A DNA stretch of 64,000 nt from Ferruginibacter sp. HRS2-29 (GTDB taxonomy: Bacteria > Bacteroidota > Bacteroidia > Chitinophagales > Chitinophagaceae): the NCBI RefSeq assembly GCF_024343615.1, contig NZ_RJUB01000128.1:1-64000 (forward strand), written 5' to 3'. Below, one piece after another: positions 25,832 through 34,492 of this stretch. Position 1 is the stretch's first letter. Each line of letters starts with the position of its first letter. The position numbers and the translations under genes are program-made. Under the pieces are notes generated by a model. It did no database searches, was not told where the DNA came from, and saw only the letters and a program-made list of their open reading frames with translations.

Positions 25832-27010
25832 ATGCAGGAAGCATATATAGTGGCAGGTTTCAGGACTGCAGTAGCAAAAAGTAAAAAAGGCGGGTTCAGG
25901 TTTACCAGGCCCGATGATCTGGCGATCGATGTGATCAAAGGTTTGATCGCTACGGTTCCGCAGCTGGATCCGAAAAGAGTGGACGATGTGATTGTGGGCA
26001 ATGCTGTTCCGGAAGCGGAGCAGGGGCTGCAGTTTGGCCGTATCATTGCGGCAAAAGCACTTGGAATTGAAGTGCCCGGAATTACCGTGAACCGTTATTG
26101 CGGCAGCGGCCTCGAAACGATCGCTATGGCTACTACAAAGATCCGTTGCGGCATGGCAGAATGTATCATTGCCGGAGGTACCGAAAGCATGAGCCTGGTG
26201 CCTACCGCGGGATGGAAAACCGTTCCTTCTTATGCTATCGCGGTAGATGAACCGGATTATTATCTCAGCATGGGATTGACTGCCGAAGCGGTGGCCAGCG
26301 AATACAATGTGAGCAGGGAAGACCAGGATATGTTCAGTTATAATAGCCACCTGAAAGCGGCCAATGCCATCCAGGAAGGGCATTTTAAAAGTGGCATTTT
26401 GCCTATCATGGTCGAGCAGGTGTACCTGGATGCGAAGGGAAAAAAACAAAAGAAATCCTATGTGATGGATACCGATGAAGGTGTACGTACAGACACTACA
26501 CCTGAGGGCCTGGCCAAACTGAAACCGGCTTTTGCAGCGGGTGGAGTAGTAACGGCAGGGAATTCATCGCAGACCAGCGATGGTGCGGCATTCGTGATCG
26601 TGATGAGCGAAAGGATGGTGAATGAACTTGGCCTGAAACCGATAGCACGGCTGGTAAATTGCGCCAGTGCGGGCGTAGAGCCAAGGCTGATGGGAATCGG
26701 GCCGGTAGCTGCCGTTCCGAAAGTGCTGAAACAAGCGGGTATGAATTTAAGTGATATCGACCTGATAGAATTGAATGAGGCATTCGCTTCTCAATCTCTG
26801 GCGGTGATAAGAACGCTGGGACTGAATCAGGATATCGTGAACATCAACGGTGGTGCGATCGCTTTGGGGCACCCGCTTGGTTGTACCGGTGCAAAACTGA
26901 GCATCCAGGTGATCAACGATATGAAACGACTGAATAAAAAATATGGAATGGTAACGGCCTGTATTGGCGGCGGGCAAGGGATTGCGGGAATAATTGAGAA
27001 CATTGGTTGA
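25832..27010 (+). CDS. Acetyl-CoA C-acyltransferase (thiolase)
   Basis: Thiolases cleave 3-ketoacyl-CoA with CoA in beta-oxidation, or run the reverse condensation. The 392-residue product has the nucleophile Cys90 in NRYCGSGLETIAMA, His347 in GGAIALGHPLGCTGAK and the second Cys377 in TACIGGGQG. Overall length and the GLQFGR segment suggest the FadA-type degradative class, but the biosynthetic class cannot be excluded. No partner beta-oxidation genes are adjacent. A strong bidirectional terminator follows. Confidence 0.93.
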   Translation: MQEAYIVAGFRTAVAKSKKGGFRFTRPDDLAIDVIKGLIATVPQLDPKRVDDVIVGNAVPEAEQGLQFGRIIAAKALGIEVPGITVNRYCGSGLETIAMATTKIRCGMAECIIAGGTESMSLVPTAGWKTVPSYAIAVDEPDYYLSMGLTAEAVASEYNVSREDQDMFSYNSHLKAANAIQEGHFKSGILPIMVEQVYLDAKGKKQKKSYVMDTDEGVRTDTTPEGLAKLKPAFAAGGVVTAGNSSQTSDGAAFVIVMSERMVNELGLKPIARLVNCASAGVEPRLMGIGPVAAVPKVLKQAGMNLSDIDLIELNEAFASQSLAVIRTLGLNQDIVNINGGAIALGHPLGCTGAKLSIQVINDMKRLNKKYGMVTACIGGGQGIAGIIENIG

Positions 27011-27051
27011 TTACACGATTTGACTACACGAATTAACGGAGGTGATGTTAT

Positions 27052-27102
27052 AAAAAAGGCACGAATTAAGCAGGTAATGCCTGTTTTAATTCGTGCCTTT
27101 TT
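27052..27102. terminator. Bidirectional terminator between thiolase and DUF983 genes
   Basis: A perfect 17-bp stem (27053-27069 with 27086-27102), whose ends are A and T runs around GGCACGAATTAA, encloses a small nested hairpin (CAGG...CCTG). It serves both convergent genes. The stem uses the ACGAATTA sequence common in spacers here. Confidence 0.88.
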
Positions 27103-27144
27103 CTCGCTGATTCGTGTAATTTGCTTTAATTCGTGTAATAAGAT

Positions 27145-27582
27145 CTACTTAAACTCTTTCGGAGCTGTCTTCTCATAATCCGGATCGTAGCTGATGAAAA
27201 ACCTCATATAGATCACCCGGCTCAGGCGCATAATCCATGGCTGCAAAATAACCAGTATCACTGCATTTATCCCCAGCCACCAGAAAATCCTGCTGTCGCT
27301 TACCGAAATTCCTATCAGTACCCACCATGCTACAAAAGTGGCAACGGAGATAGCCACCGTCAGCGCATAACTTACATAGCCTGTGCCATACCAGAAGCCC
27401 GGTTCCATATCATATTTTTGTCCGCACTCGGGGCAATACTCCGGCATGTCGAAAATATGTTTGAGCGATAATTTGCGGTAGGCGTTGGGATCGGTAAACA
27501 TTTCCCCACGTCTGCACCTCGGGCATTTCATAGTGAGCATGCTCCACAATGAATTTGGTGTACTTCTTTTTTGTTTTTCCAT
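27145..27582 (-). CDS. DUF983 family membrane protein
   Basis: The 145-residue protein begins with a cytoplasmic zinc-ribbon-like part with two CxxC pairs (CPRC at ~20-23 and CPEC at ~50-53). FWYGTGYVSYALT follows, then two or three membrane segments (VAISVATFVAWWVLIGI; IFWWLGINAVILVILQPWIM). This is the DUF983 pattern; the function is unknown. The gene starts 2 nt after the SemiSWEET gene stops, so they form an operon. Confidence 0.88.
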   Translation of the reverse strand: MEKQKRSTPNSLWSMLTMKCPRCRRGEMFTDPNAYRKLSLKHIFDMPEYCPECGQKYDMEPGFWYGTGYVSYALTVAISVATFVAWWVLIGISVSDSRIFWWLGINAVILVILQPWIMRLSRVIYMRFFISYDPDYEKTAPKEFK

Positions 27583-27584
27583 GA

Positions 27585-27848
27585 TTATGTCTTATTGTTT
27601 CTGAACCTGATCTTAAAATAGATCATAGCCAGTACCATCGATAATACGATGGCATTAGTGATCCACAAAGGCCTGTTACTGATTGAAATACCATAGGAAA
27701 GCCAGAGTGTTACATTGCAGGTGAGCAATAATAAAGTGGGCATCGAAAGATCGGTGGCAGACTTTGTCTTCCATATTTTTATTACCTGCGGCAAAAATGA
27801 AACCGAGGAAAATATGCCGCCGATGTAGCCGATGATATCTGGATTCAT
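27585..27848 (-). CDS. SemiSWEET sugar transporter (PQ-loop family)
   Basis: SemiSWEETs are three-helix proteins that dimerise to move sugars across the inner membrane. The 87-residue product has three hydrophobic helices and the PQ motif in SSVSFLPQVIKIWKTKSATDLS, plus CNVTLWLSYGI in helix 2-3. It is co-transcribed with the DUF983 gene. The substrate cannot be read from the sequence. Confidence 0.9.
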   Translation of the reverse strand: MNPDIIGYIGGIFSSVSFLPQVIKIWKTKSATDLSMPTLLLLTCNVTLWLSYGISISNRPLWITNAIVLSMVLAMIYFKIRFRNNKT

Positions 27849-27947
27849 ACAGTTTTATTTCACGAATTACACAAATTAACGAATTAGCGGAGATAAATAG
27901 TTTAATTAGTTTGATCCCGGTAATTCAGGTAATATATGTCATCAAAA

Positions 27948-29720
27948 TCATTTCTTTCTTTCCCCGATCTGCTGCCTCCACATGGCATAATACAATCCTT
28001 TCTTTTCAATCAGTTCTTCATGCGTGCCTGTTTCTTCCACTTCGCCTTTTTCCAACACATAGATCCTGTCGGCGTGCATGATGGTGCTCAGCCTGTGTGC
28101 GATCAATATCGTTACCTGGTCTTTGATTTCAGAAACATCGCGGATGGTATTGGTGATCTCTTCTTCCGTAATAGAATCAAGGGCGGAGGTAGCTTCATCA
28201 AATATCAGCAGGTGTGGTTTGCGCAGCAATGCCCGGGCAATGGAGATACGTTGTTTTTCTCCCCCGGAAAGTTTCAATCCTCCTTCTCCGATCATCGTAT
28301 CGAGGCCGTTTTCGGCACGCTGCAAAAGTTGGGTGCAGGATGCTTTTTGCAATGCGGCATTAAGTTCTGCTTCCGTAGCCTGGGGATTAACAAACATGAG
28401 GTTCTCCCTGATGGTCCCGCTGAAGAGGTTGGTGTCCTGCGTTACAAAACCGATCTGCCTGCGAAGGTCGTCAAAAAGGATCTCCGTTTCATCGAGGTTA
28501 TTGTATAATATTTTTCCTTCCTGCGGACGATACAAGCCCACCAATAATTTCATCAGCGTTGATTTACCGCTACCGCTTGGGCCAACAAATGCGATGGTTT
28601 CACCGGTCTTTACATCAAAGCTGATATTGTCAATGGCTTTGTGAGAAGCGGTCTGATGCTGGAAGGAAACATGATTGAAGGAAAGTGTCCGAATATTTCC
28701 CAATGGTTTTGGGTTCAGTGGTTCCGACTCAGGGGCCTTATTCATCAGCGCATCAAAGTTGGTAAGAGATGCTTCCGCTTCGCGATAGGATAACAGGATA
28801 TTACCGATTTCCTGTAATGGGCCAAAAACGAAGAAAGAAAATATCTGCATCGTTACCAGTTGACCCGCATTCATCTCGTGATGGAAGATCAGCCACATCA
28901 AAATGTATAAGATCACCTGCCGTAAAGTATTTACCATCGTGCCTTGAATGAAGCTGATACTGCGGATGCGTTTTACTTTCGATAATTCGAGGCCGAGGAT
29001 CTTATATGTGTTTTTATTCAGCCTTTCTACTTCCTGCCTCGTGAGACCAAGACTTTTTACCAGTTCGATGTTGCGTAATGATTCGGTAGTAGAGCCGGCT
29101 AAAGCGGTTGTTTGTCCGACAATATTCTTCTGTATCGCCTTTATTTTTTTGCTCAGCAAATTGGTGATAAAAGTAAGAGTAGCAATGCCGACCAGGTAAG
29201 CGACAGGAATACGCCAGTTGATAAATATGGCGGCATAAACGAAAACGAAGATAACCCCGATCAATACGCCAAAAAGTATATTGATGAAGTTGGTCATGAA
29301 TTTTTCTACGTCAGAACGAACTTTGGTGAGAATGGACAAGGTCTCCCCACTACGTTGATCTTCAAACTGGTAGTAAGGAAGTTTCATAGCGTGTTGCAAC
29401 CCGTCGGTGAAAACGCTGGCGCCGAATTTTTGAATTACCACATTCAGGAAATAATCCTGGAATGCTTTGGCGATCCGGCTGACCATGGCTACCGAAATTG
29501 AACAAAGCAGAAGGAACCAAACGCCGGGATCATCCCAGCTAAAAGACGAGAAAAATTTAGTTTCGGAGAAATTTTTGGCAATGCCGTCATTTGCGAGGTT
29601 TATTAGCTTACCCAGTATGATAGGATCGACCAGGGAAAAACCGATATTGATGGATGCCATCAATAACGTAAATATGACCAGCCATTTGTGCGGCTTCAGG
29701 TATTTTAATAATATTTTCAT
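27948..29720 (-). CDS. ABC exporter, fused permease and ATPase (MsbA/ABCB type)
   Basis: The 590-residue half-transporter has six membrane helices in residues ~1-310 and a C-terminal ATPase. The ATPase shows Walker A GPSGSGKST (380-388), the signature LSGGEKQR, Walker B LLIFDEATSALD and the H-loop IAHRLSTI. It should work as a homodimer exporting a lipid, peptide or drug from the inner membrane. No neighbouring gene points to the substrate. MsbA itself is possible but not distinguishable here. Confidence 0.92.
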   Translation of the reverse strand: MKILLKYLKPHKWLVIFTLLMASINIGFSLVDPIILGKLINLANDGIAKNFSETKFFSSFSWDDPGVWFLLLCSISVAMVSRIAKAFQDYFLNVVIQKFGASVFTDGLQHAMKLPYYQFEDQRSGETLSILTKVRSDVEKFMTNFINILFGVLIGVIFVFVYAAIFINWRIPVAYLVGIATLTFITNLLSKKIKAIQKNIVGQTTALAGSTTESLRNIELVKSLGLTRQEVERLNKNTYKILGLELSKVKRIRSISFIQGTMVNTLRQVILYILMWLIFHHEMNAGQLVTMQIFSFFVFGPLQEIGNILLSYREAEASLTNFDALMNKAPESEPLNPKPLGNIRTLSFNHVSFQHQTASHKAIDNISFDVKTGETIAFVGPSGSGKSTLMKLLVGLYRPQEGKILYNNLDETEILFDDLRRQIGFVTQDTNLFSGTIRENLMFVNPQATEAELNAALQKASCTQLLQRAENGLDTMIGEGGLKLSGGEKQRISIARALLRKPHLLIFDEATSALDSITEEEITNTIRDVSEIKDQVTILIAHRLSTIMHADRIYVLEKGEVEETGTHEELIEKKGLYYAMWRQQIGERKK

Positions 29721-29958
29721 TGCAGGAGAATAGAAATTGATTGATAGATGGGAGACAACAGCAAATCCGGTGCAAGTTCGCTAAAAAATGACGTAAAGGC
29801 AGGAATAAAAAAAAGTGGGCAATGGAAAGTGGAAAATTGATAGTTAAACATCGAGTTTGAACTTTTTTGGCAGTCTGGAAATACTTCAGATCTGGTTCGT
29901 AAATATTTATCTCACTAATTCGGTTAATTCGCTTTAATTCGTGTAATAAATTATTCAC

Positions 29959-31101
29959 ATGAAGCCTGCCATCAAAGAATACCCGTTTTATATTAAAAGC
30001 ACCGTGGTGTTGCTGGGGTTAACGCTATTTTGTATCGCATTATTTACGTTAAAGGAAATTGTGGCACCCATCGCTTTTTCGATGATCATCGCCATACTCC
30101 TGAACCCGCTGGTGAATAAGTTGCAGAACAAAGGGGTGAACAAGATCGTTGCCATTTCGCTTTCGCTGACCCTGGCATTTATACTTGTGGCAGGAATACT
30201 GTATTTTATTTCTTCCCAGGTGATGAACTTTGGTGATAACTTACCTGCCCTGAAGGTGAAATTCAACGAGCATCTCGGGCAACTGCAGCAATGGCTTTCT
30301 TCTAACTTTAATGTTTCCATAGAAAAACAACAACAGGCGCTCAATGATGCACTCAACAACAGCAAGGCGTTGCTGGGCAGTGCTGTAGGAGGCTTGCTGG
30401 GCACCATCGGACTGATCGTGCTGATCCCTATTTATGTATTTCTTTTATTGTTTTACAAAACACTCATCATCAATTTTTTTCACGAAATATTCGCGGAAGA
30501 AAATACGGCCAAAGTATCTGAAGTGCTCGGCGAAACCAAATCGGCCATACAGAGTTACATGGTGGGCCTGCTGCTGGAAGCGCTCGTGGTAGCCGTGCTC
30601 AATTCGGTTGCGCTACTGTTGCTGGGCGTCGAATATGCGATATTACTCGGTGTTATCGGTGCATTGCTCAACATGCTTCCCTATATCGGTGGAATAATTG
30701 CCATCGCATTGCCCGTGATCATTTCCGCGGTAACAAAAGATGGGTTTACCACGCCATTACTCATCGTAGGTGCTTATACCCTCATTCAATTTATCGATAA
30801 TAATTTTCTCGTTCCATTCCTCGTGTCTTCAAGGGTTAAGATCAATGCATTCTTTTCCGTCGTTGTTGTGCTGCTCGGAGGCGCTTTGTGGGGAGTTGCG
30901 GGAATGTTCCTTTCCATTCCATTTGTGGCAATCCTAAAGATCATTTTTGATCGCCTGCCCGAAATGAAGCCATGGGGAAAACTGCTCGGGGATGAAGTGC
31001 CTACCCGCCACAAAGGCGAAGTATGGATGCGGCGGCAACAGCGGAAGCTGGAAAAGTCATCGGTAGCGGAGAAGATCGTTGAGTCGAGTGAAAAGAAATA
31101 A
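29959..31101 (+). CDS. AI-2E family transporter
   Basis: The 380-residue multi-pass membrane protein has the family's order: two N-terminal helices (VVLLGLTLFCIALFTLKEIVAPI), an amphipathic middle domain and a C-terminal helical bundle. The bundle contains LLGVEYAILLGVIGALLNMLPYIG, LIQFIDNNFLVPFLVS and GMFLSIPFVAILKI. Members include the TqsA autoinducer-2 exporter and sodium/proton antiporters; which applies is unclear. A compound repeat follows the stop. Confidence 0.9.
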   Translation: MKPAIKEYPFYIKSTVVLLGLTLFCIALFTLKEIVAPIAFSMIIAILLNPLVNKLQNKGVNKIVAISLSLTLAFILVAGILYFISSQVMNFGDNLPALKVKFNEHLGQLQQWLSSNFNVSIEKQQQALNDALNNSKALLGSAVGGLLGTIGLIVLIPIYVFLLLFYKTLIINFFHEIFAEENTAKVSEVLGETKSAIQSYMVGLLLEALVVAVLNSVALLLLGVEYAILLGVIGALLNMLPYIGGIIAIALPVIISAVTKDGFTTPLLIVGAYTLIQFIDNNFLVPFLVSSRVKINAFFSVVVVLLGGALWGVAGMFLSIPFVAILKIIFDRLPEMKPWGKLLGDEVPTRHKGEVWMRRQQRKLEKSSVAEKIVESSEKK

Positions 31102-31148
31102 CAGATACAATTACGAATTGAAAATTACGAATTACGAATGATTGAAGC

Positions 31149-31343
31149 GAGATAAGATCACAGATTTCAGAGGGATGCAGGAGATTACTCAGATTATTTT
31201 CTGCTTCGCAGAAAACAAAATGCAGTTTATAAATCTTTCCGCTTTTATTAAAGTTTCAAAAATTTTAAACTGCAGCTCAGTTTTTCACTTGTGAAAAATC
31301 TGTGTAATCTCCTGCATCCCTCTGAAATCTGTGATCTTATCTC
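31149..31343. repeat. 195-bp inverted repeat, 47-bp arms with one mismatch
   Basis: Arms 31149-31195 and 31297-31343 pair at 46 of 47 positions. They read GAGATAAGATCACAG at the outside and GCAGGAGATTAC-CAGATT inside. The inner part contains CAAAATGCAGTTTATA facing AAACTGCAG. A related element lies at 41850-42122. It is nested inside AATTCGT-family arms (31112-31139 and the array at 31373). Confidence 0.92.
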
Positions 31344-31372
31344 ACTCATATCTTCGCTCATATCTTCGCTCA

Positions 31373-31470
31373 AATTCGTAATTCGTAATTCGTAATTCGT
31401 AATTCGTAATTCGTAATTCGTAATTCGTAATTCGTAATTCGTAATTCGTAATTCGTAATTCGTAATTCGT
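31373..31470. repeat. Perfect tandem array: 14 copies of AATTCGT
   Basis: Ninety-eight bases consist of 14 uninterrupted AATTCGT heptamers, between the palindrome at 31149-31343 and the stop codon of the comM-like gene (31486). It is the longest pure array in the window and the most likely to vary in copy number. Confidence 0.95.
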
Positions 31471-31485
31471 AATTTCAATTTGTGA

Positions 31486-33042
31486 TTATCCAATTGCCCT
31501 GTTTCCCCATCCCTGCCTGTCAAGGCTCCTGTATTGAATAGCTTCAGCCAGGTGCTGCGGAAGAATATCGGCACTGCCGCCCAGGTCGGCGATCGTCCGG
31601 CTTACTTTTAAGATGCGGTCATAGGCCCGTGCAGATAAATTTAATTTCTCCATGGCCGCTTTCAATAACTGATGGCCGGGTGAAGATATCACGCAGATGT
31701 CCTTTAGCATACTACTGCTCATTTGTGCATTTGCATACACATCCTGTATCGTCCGGTACCTTTCTGCCTGCAGATTTCTGGCAATGATCACCCGGTCGCG
31801 GATGTCGCAACTTTTTTCAAAAGATTGCATGGAAGAAAGTTCGCTGAATGCTACCGGGGTCACTTCTACATGAAGGTCTATCCGGTCGAGTAATGGCCCT
31901 GATATCTTGCTCAGGTAACGTTGTACTACTCCGGGGCCACAGGTGCATTCTTTATCAGGATGATTGAAATAACCGCAGGGGCAGGGGTTCATACTGGCGA
32001 TGAGCATGAAACTGGCGGGAAAATCGAGGGCAATCTTCGCCCTGCTGATGGTTACCCTGCGTTCCTCCATGGGCTGGCGCATCACTTCCAGTACGGAACG
32101 TTTGAATTCGGGCAACTCATCGAGAAACAAAACCCCGTGATGGGCCAGGGATATTTCTCCGGGCTGGGGATTGCCGCCACCACCTACCAGCGCCACATCT
32201 GATATGGTATGGTGCGGGCTTCTGAAAGGCCGTTTGCTCACCAATGTCGCATTTTCCATCAGCTTGCCTGCAACGCTATGGATCTTGGTTGTTTCCAAGG
32301 CTTCCTGTAGCGAAAGCGGCGGCAATATGGTAGGCAGCCTTTTTGCCAGCATGGTTTTTCCGGCTCCCGGCGGGCCAATGAGGATGGCGTTGTGCCCGCC
32401 CGCCGCCGCAATTTCCAATGCCCGTTTGATATTTTCCTGTCCTTTTACATCAGAAAAATCAATATCGAAACTGCTTTGCGCCAGCGCAAATTCTTCCCTT
32501 GTGTTTACGATCACCGGCTGAAGTGATGCTTCATTACTGAAAAAACCGATCACTTCTGTCAGATGATTCACTCCATACACTTTCAGGTCATTTACCATAG
32601 CGGCTTCGCGGGCGTTTGCCGCAGGAACGATCAGTCCCTCAAAGCCTTCCTTTCTGGCCTGGATGGCTATTGGCAAGGCACCCCTGATAGGGCGCACTTC
32701 ACCATCGAGACTTACTTCTCCCATGATGACGAATTTCTCCAGCCGTTCAGGGTTTTCTATCTGGTCGGTAGCGCCGAGTGTGCCGATCGCGATCGGCAGA
32801 TCGAATGCGGAGCCGGTCTTTTTAATGTCTGCCGGTGCAAGGTTGACGACAAGTTTTGTTCTTGGCATAAAATAATGATTGCTTTTAATGGCGCTCTCCA
32901 CACGTTGCAGGCTTTCCTTTACTGCATTATCCGGCAGCCCCACGATGAAATAATGTTGGCCCTGATTATTTACACTTACTTCTACCGTGATGGTGATGGC
33001 TTCCACACCATACACGGCACTTCCGAATGTTTTTACTAACAT
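31486..33042 (-). CDS. comM: YifB/ComM family Mg chelatase-like AAA+ ATPase
   Basis: ComM is a helicase that extends heteroduplexes during natural transformation; the wider YifB family is found also in non-competent bacteria. The 518-residue product has the N-terminal domain (MLVKTFGSAVYGVEAITITVEV...FIVGLPDNAVKES) and Walker A GPPGAGKTMLAKRLPTILPP. A zinc-like CPCGY...CTCGPG stretch and the C-terminal lid with SARAYDRILKVSRTIADL follow. The stop lies next to the AATTCGT array. Confidence 0.93.
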   Translation of the reverse strand: MLVKTFGSAVYGVEAITITVEVSVNNQGQHYFIVGLPDNAVKESLQRVESAIKSNHYFMPRTKLVVNLAPADIKKTGSAFDLPIAIGTLGATDQIENPERLEKFVIMGEVSLDGEVRPIRGALPIAIQARKEGFEGLIVPAANAREAAMVNDLKVYGVNHLTEVIGFFSNEASLQPVIVNTREEFALAQSSFDIDFSDVKGQENIKRALEIAAAGGHNAILIGPPGAGKTMLAKRLPTILPPLSLQEALETTKIHSVAGKLMENATLVSKRPFRSPHHTISDVALVGGGGNPQPGEISLAHHGVLFLDELPEFKRSVLEVMRQPMEERRVTISRAKIALDFPASFMLIASMNPCPCGYFNHPDKECTCGPGVVQRYLSKISGPLLDRIDLHVEVTPVAFSELSSMQSFEKSCDIRDRVIIARNLQAERYRTIQDVYANAQMSSSMLKDICVISSPGHQLLKAAMEKLNLSARAYDRILKVSRTIADLGGSADILPQHLAEAIQYRSLDRQGWGNRAIG

Positions 33043-33549
33043 TTGTAAAGGTTTGAATTAAGCCGGAGATGGCATGGAGGTTTTCAACAGGAAATGGAGG
33101 AGATTTTTCGGGGAAATGACTGGTGATTTTCTCCCTGGAACATGTGTTGTTACACCTATCGTAGAATTTTACCTTTTACATAAAGCCTTTAGAGCAACCT
33201 GCTCAAATTGAAACCGGCACACATGGACATTTCCAGTATGGCAGATTAATCATACATGATAGTGCTTATGTACTTAGATGAATTTTTCCCCTTCTTCTTT
33301 CGCGGATGACCGGTATGGCTTTTAACCAAAAATGTGATTGCAATAAATAATTTGCCGGGAAGACGGGAAGAAAAACCTGAATAAATATCTTCCCGTCTTC
33401 CCGGCAAATTATTGTTAAGACGTCTTCCTTTTTCCATTAAGATATTCAACTTATTTTTTGCTTCGGTGACCAGCATCCAGTAACCGGCATCGGCTTTTTT
33501 GTTACTAAAAAATTTAGGCAGATATCTTCCCTCTTCTTAGCTTTGCGCC
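33043..33549. other. 507-nt spacer with a 26-bp perfect hairpin
   Basis: No convincing gene is present. The only strong structure is an inverted repeat with arms 33346-33371 and 33388-33413 (core TTTGCCGGGAAGACGGGAAG) and a 16-nt loop. It has no T run of terminator length, and both flanking genes point away from it. A short minus-strand frame across it is repeat-derived. Confidence 0.75.
33538..33545 (+). promoter_or_regulatory. -7 element four bases before the MBL hydrolase ATG
   Basis: TAGCTTTG, then CGCC, then ATG at 33550: the same leaderless arrangement as at 2327. Confidence 0.55.
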
Positions 33550-34365
33550 ATGTCCCTTTTCATCACATCCCTCAACAGCGGCAGCAACGGCAATTGTTAC
33601 TATATAGGTAACGACCGCGAAGCGATACTGGTAGATGCCGGGCTCACCTGCCGGGAAACGGAAAAGAGGATGCGCCGCCTCGATCTTTCGATGAGCAAAG
33701 TGAAAGCTATTTTCATTTCACACGAGCATGGCGACCACATAAAAGGGTTACCGGTGATCGCGAATAAATTTCAGCTGCCCGTATATATTACTTCCAGAAC
33801 ATTGATCGGTTGCGCCGATCTCAAACGACAGTATGTAGAAAGTTTTACGCCTTATGAGCCGGTACAGATAGGGGCGTTGAGCATTACCGCTTTTCCTAAA
33901 TTTCACGATGCCGCCGATCCGCATAGTTTTATCGTGCAAAGCAATGGTATTACCGTAGGCATATTTACCGATATCGGCAAAAGCTGTGAGCACCTGGTAA
34001 AACATTTCAGCCAGTGTGATGCAGCTTTCCTGGAAGCGAATTATGATGAGGAAATGCTCGACAAAGGAAGATACCCGATCTTTCTGAAAAACCGTATACG
34101 AGGTGGCCACGGGCATTTATCCAACCGGCAGGCGCTGGAATTATTTACCACGCATCGTCCGCCGGCGATGACCCATCTTTTGCTGGCACATTTGTCAAAA
34201 GATAATAATGACCCGCTTATCGCGAAGCAATTATTTGAAGCACATGCCGGGGAAACGAATATAATTGTAGCATCGAGATATGAGGAAACGCCTGTGTATC
34301 ATATAAGTCGTGAAAAAGCTATGCAAAAGAGAATGAGCCGTGTGGTACAAATGGGGCTTTTTTAA
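33550..34365 (+). CDS. Metallo-beta-lactamase fold hydrolase (YycJ/WalJ-like)
   Basis: The 271-residue protein starts MSLFITSLNSGSNGNCYYIG and has the metal-binding HEHGDH (~57-62) after KAIFISH. A HDAADPHSF stretch, FTDIGK and a late HLSKDNNDP follow. This pattern matches the YycJ-type MBL hydrolases of Firmicutes and Bacteroidota, believed to act on nucleic acids (5'-3' exonuclease). It could not be placed in a pathway from neighbours. Its TAA stop opens a TGGATAA repeat arm. Confidence 0.88.
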   Translation: MSLFITSLNSGSNGNCYYIGNDREAILVDAGLTCRETEKRMRRLDLSMSKVKAIFISHEHGDHIKGLPVIANKFQLPVYITSRTLIGCADLKRQYVESFTPYEPVQIGALSITAFPKFHDAADPHSFIVQSNGITVGIFTDIGKSCEHLVKHFSQCDAAFLEANYDEEMLDKGRYPIFLKNRIRGGHGHLSNRQALELFTTHRPPAMTHLLLAHLSKDNNDPLIAKQLFEAHAGETNIIVASRYEETPVYHISREKAMQKRMSRVVQMGLF

Positions 34366-34490
34366 TGGATAATAGAATGGATAATTGTATAATGGATAAT
34401 GGATAATTTTTTCGATCCGAGGAACTTTCAAATTAATATAGACATTCAACCCAAAAGCATTATCAATTATCCATTATGACATTATCCATT
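34363..34490. repeat. TGGATAA-family element filling a convergent spacer
   Basis: The element starts in the stop codon of the MBL gene (34363-34365) and ends 2 nt from the stop codon of the facing MutS-like gene (34493-34495). Arms 34376-34407 and 34459-34490 pair with four mismatches in 32. Confidence 0.85.
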
Positions 34491-34492
34491 GA

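Noticed and set aside
31373..31470. CRISPR array
   Set aside because: Units are 7 nt with no spacers, and no cas genes are in the window.
31248..31574. A 108-residue minus-strand frame rich in ELRITNY repeats
   Set aside because: It is a translation of the AATTCGT tandem array (period 7 nt, hence 7-residue peptide period) and overlaps the end of the comM-like gene.
33246..33476. A 76-residue minus-strand frame
   Set aside because: Much of it is the 26-bp hairpin read through; no domain or signal, atypical composition.
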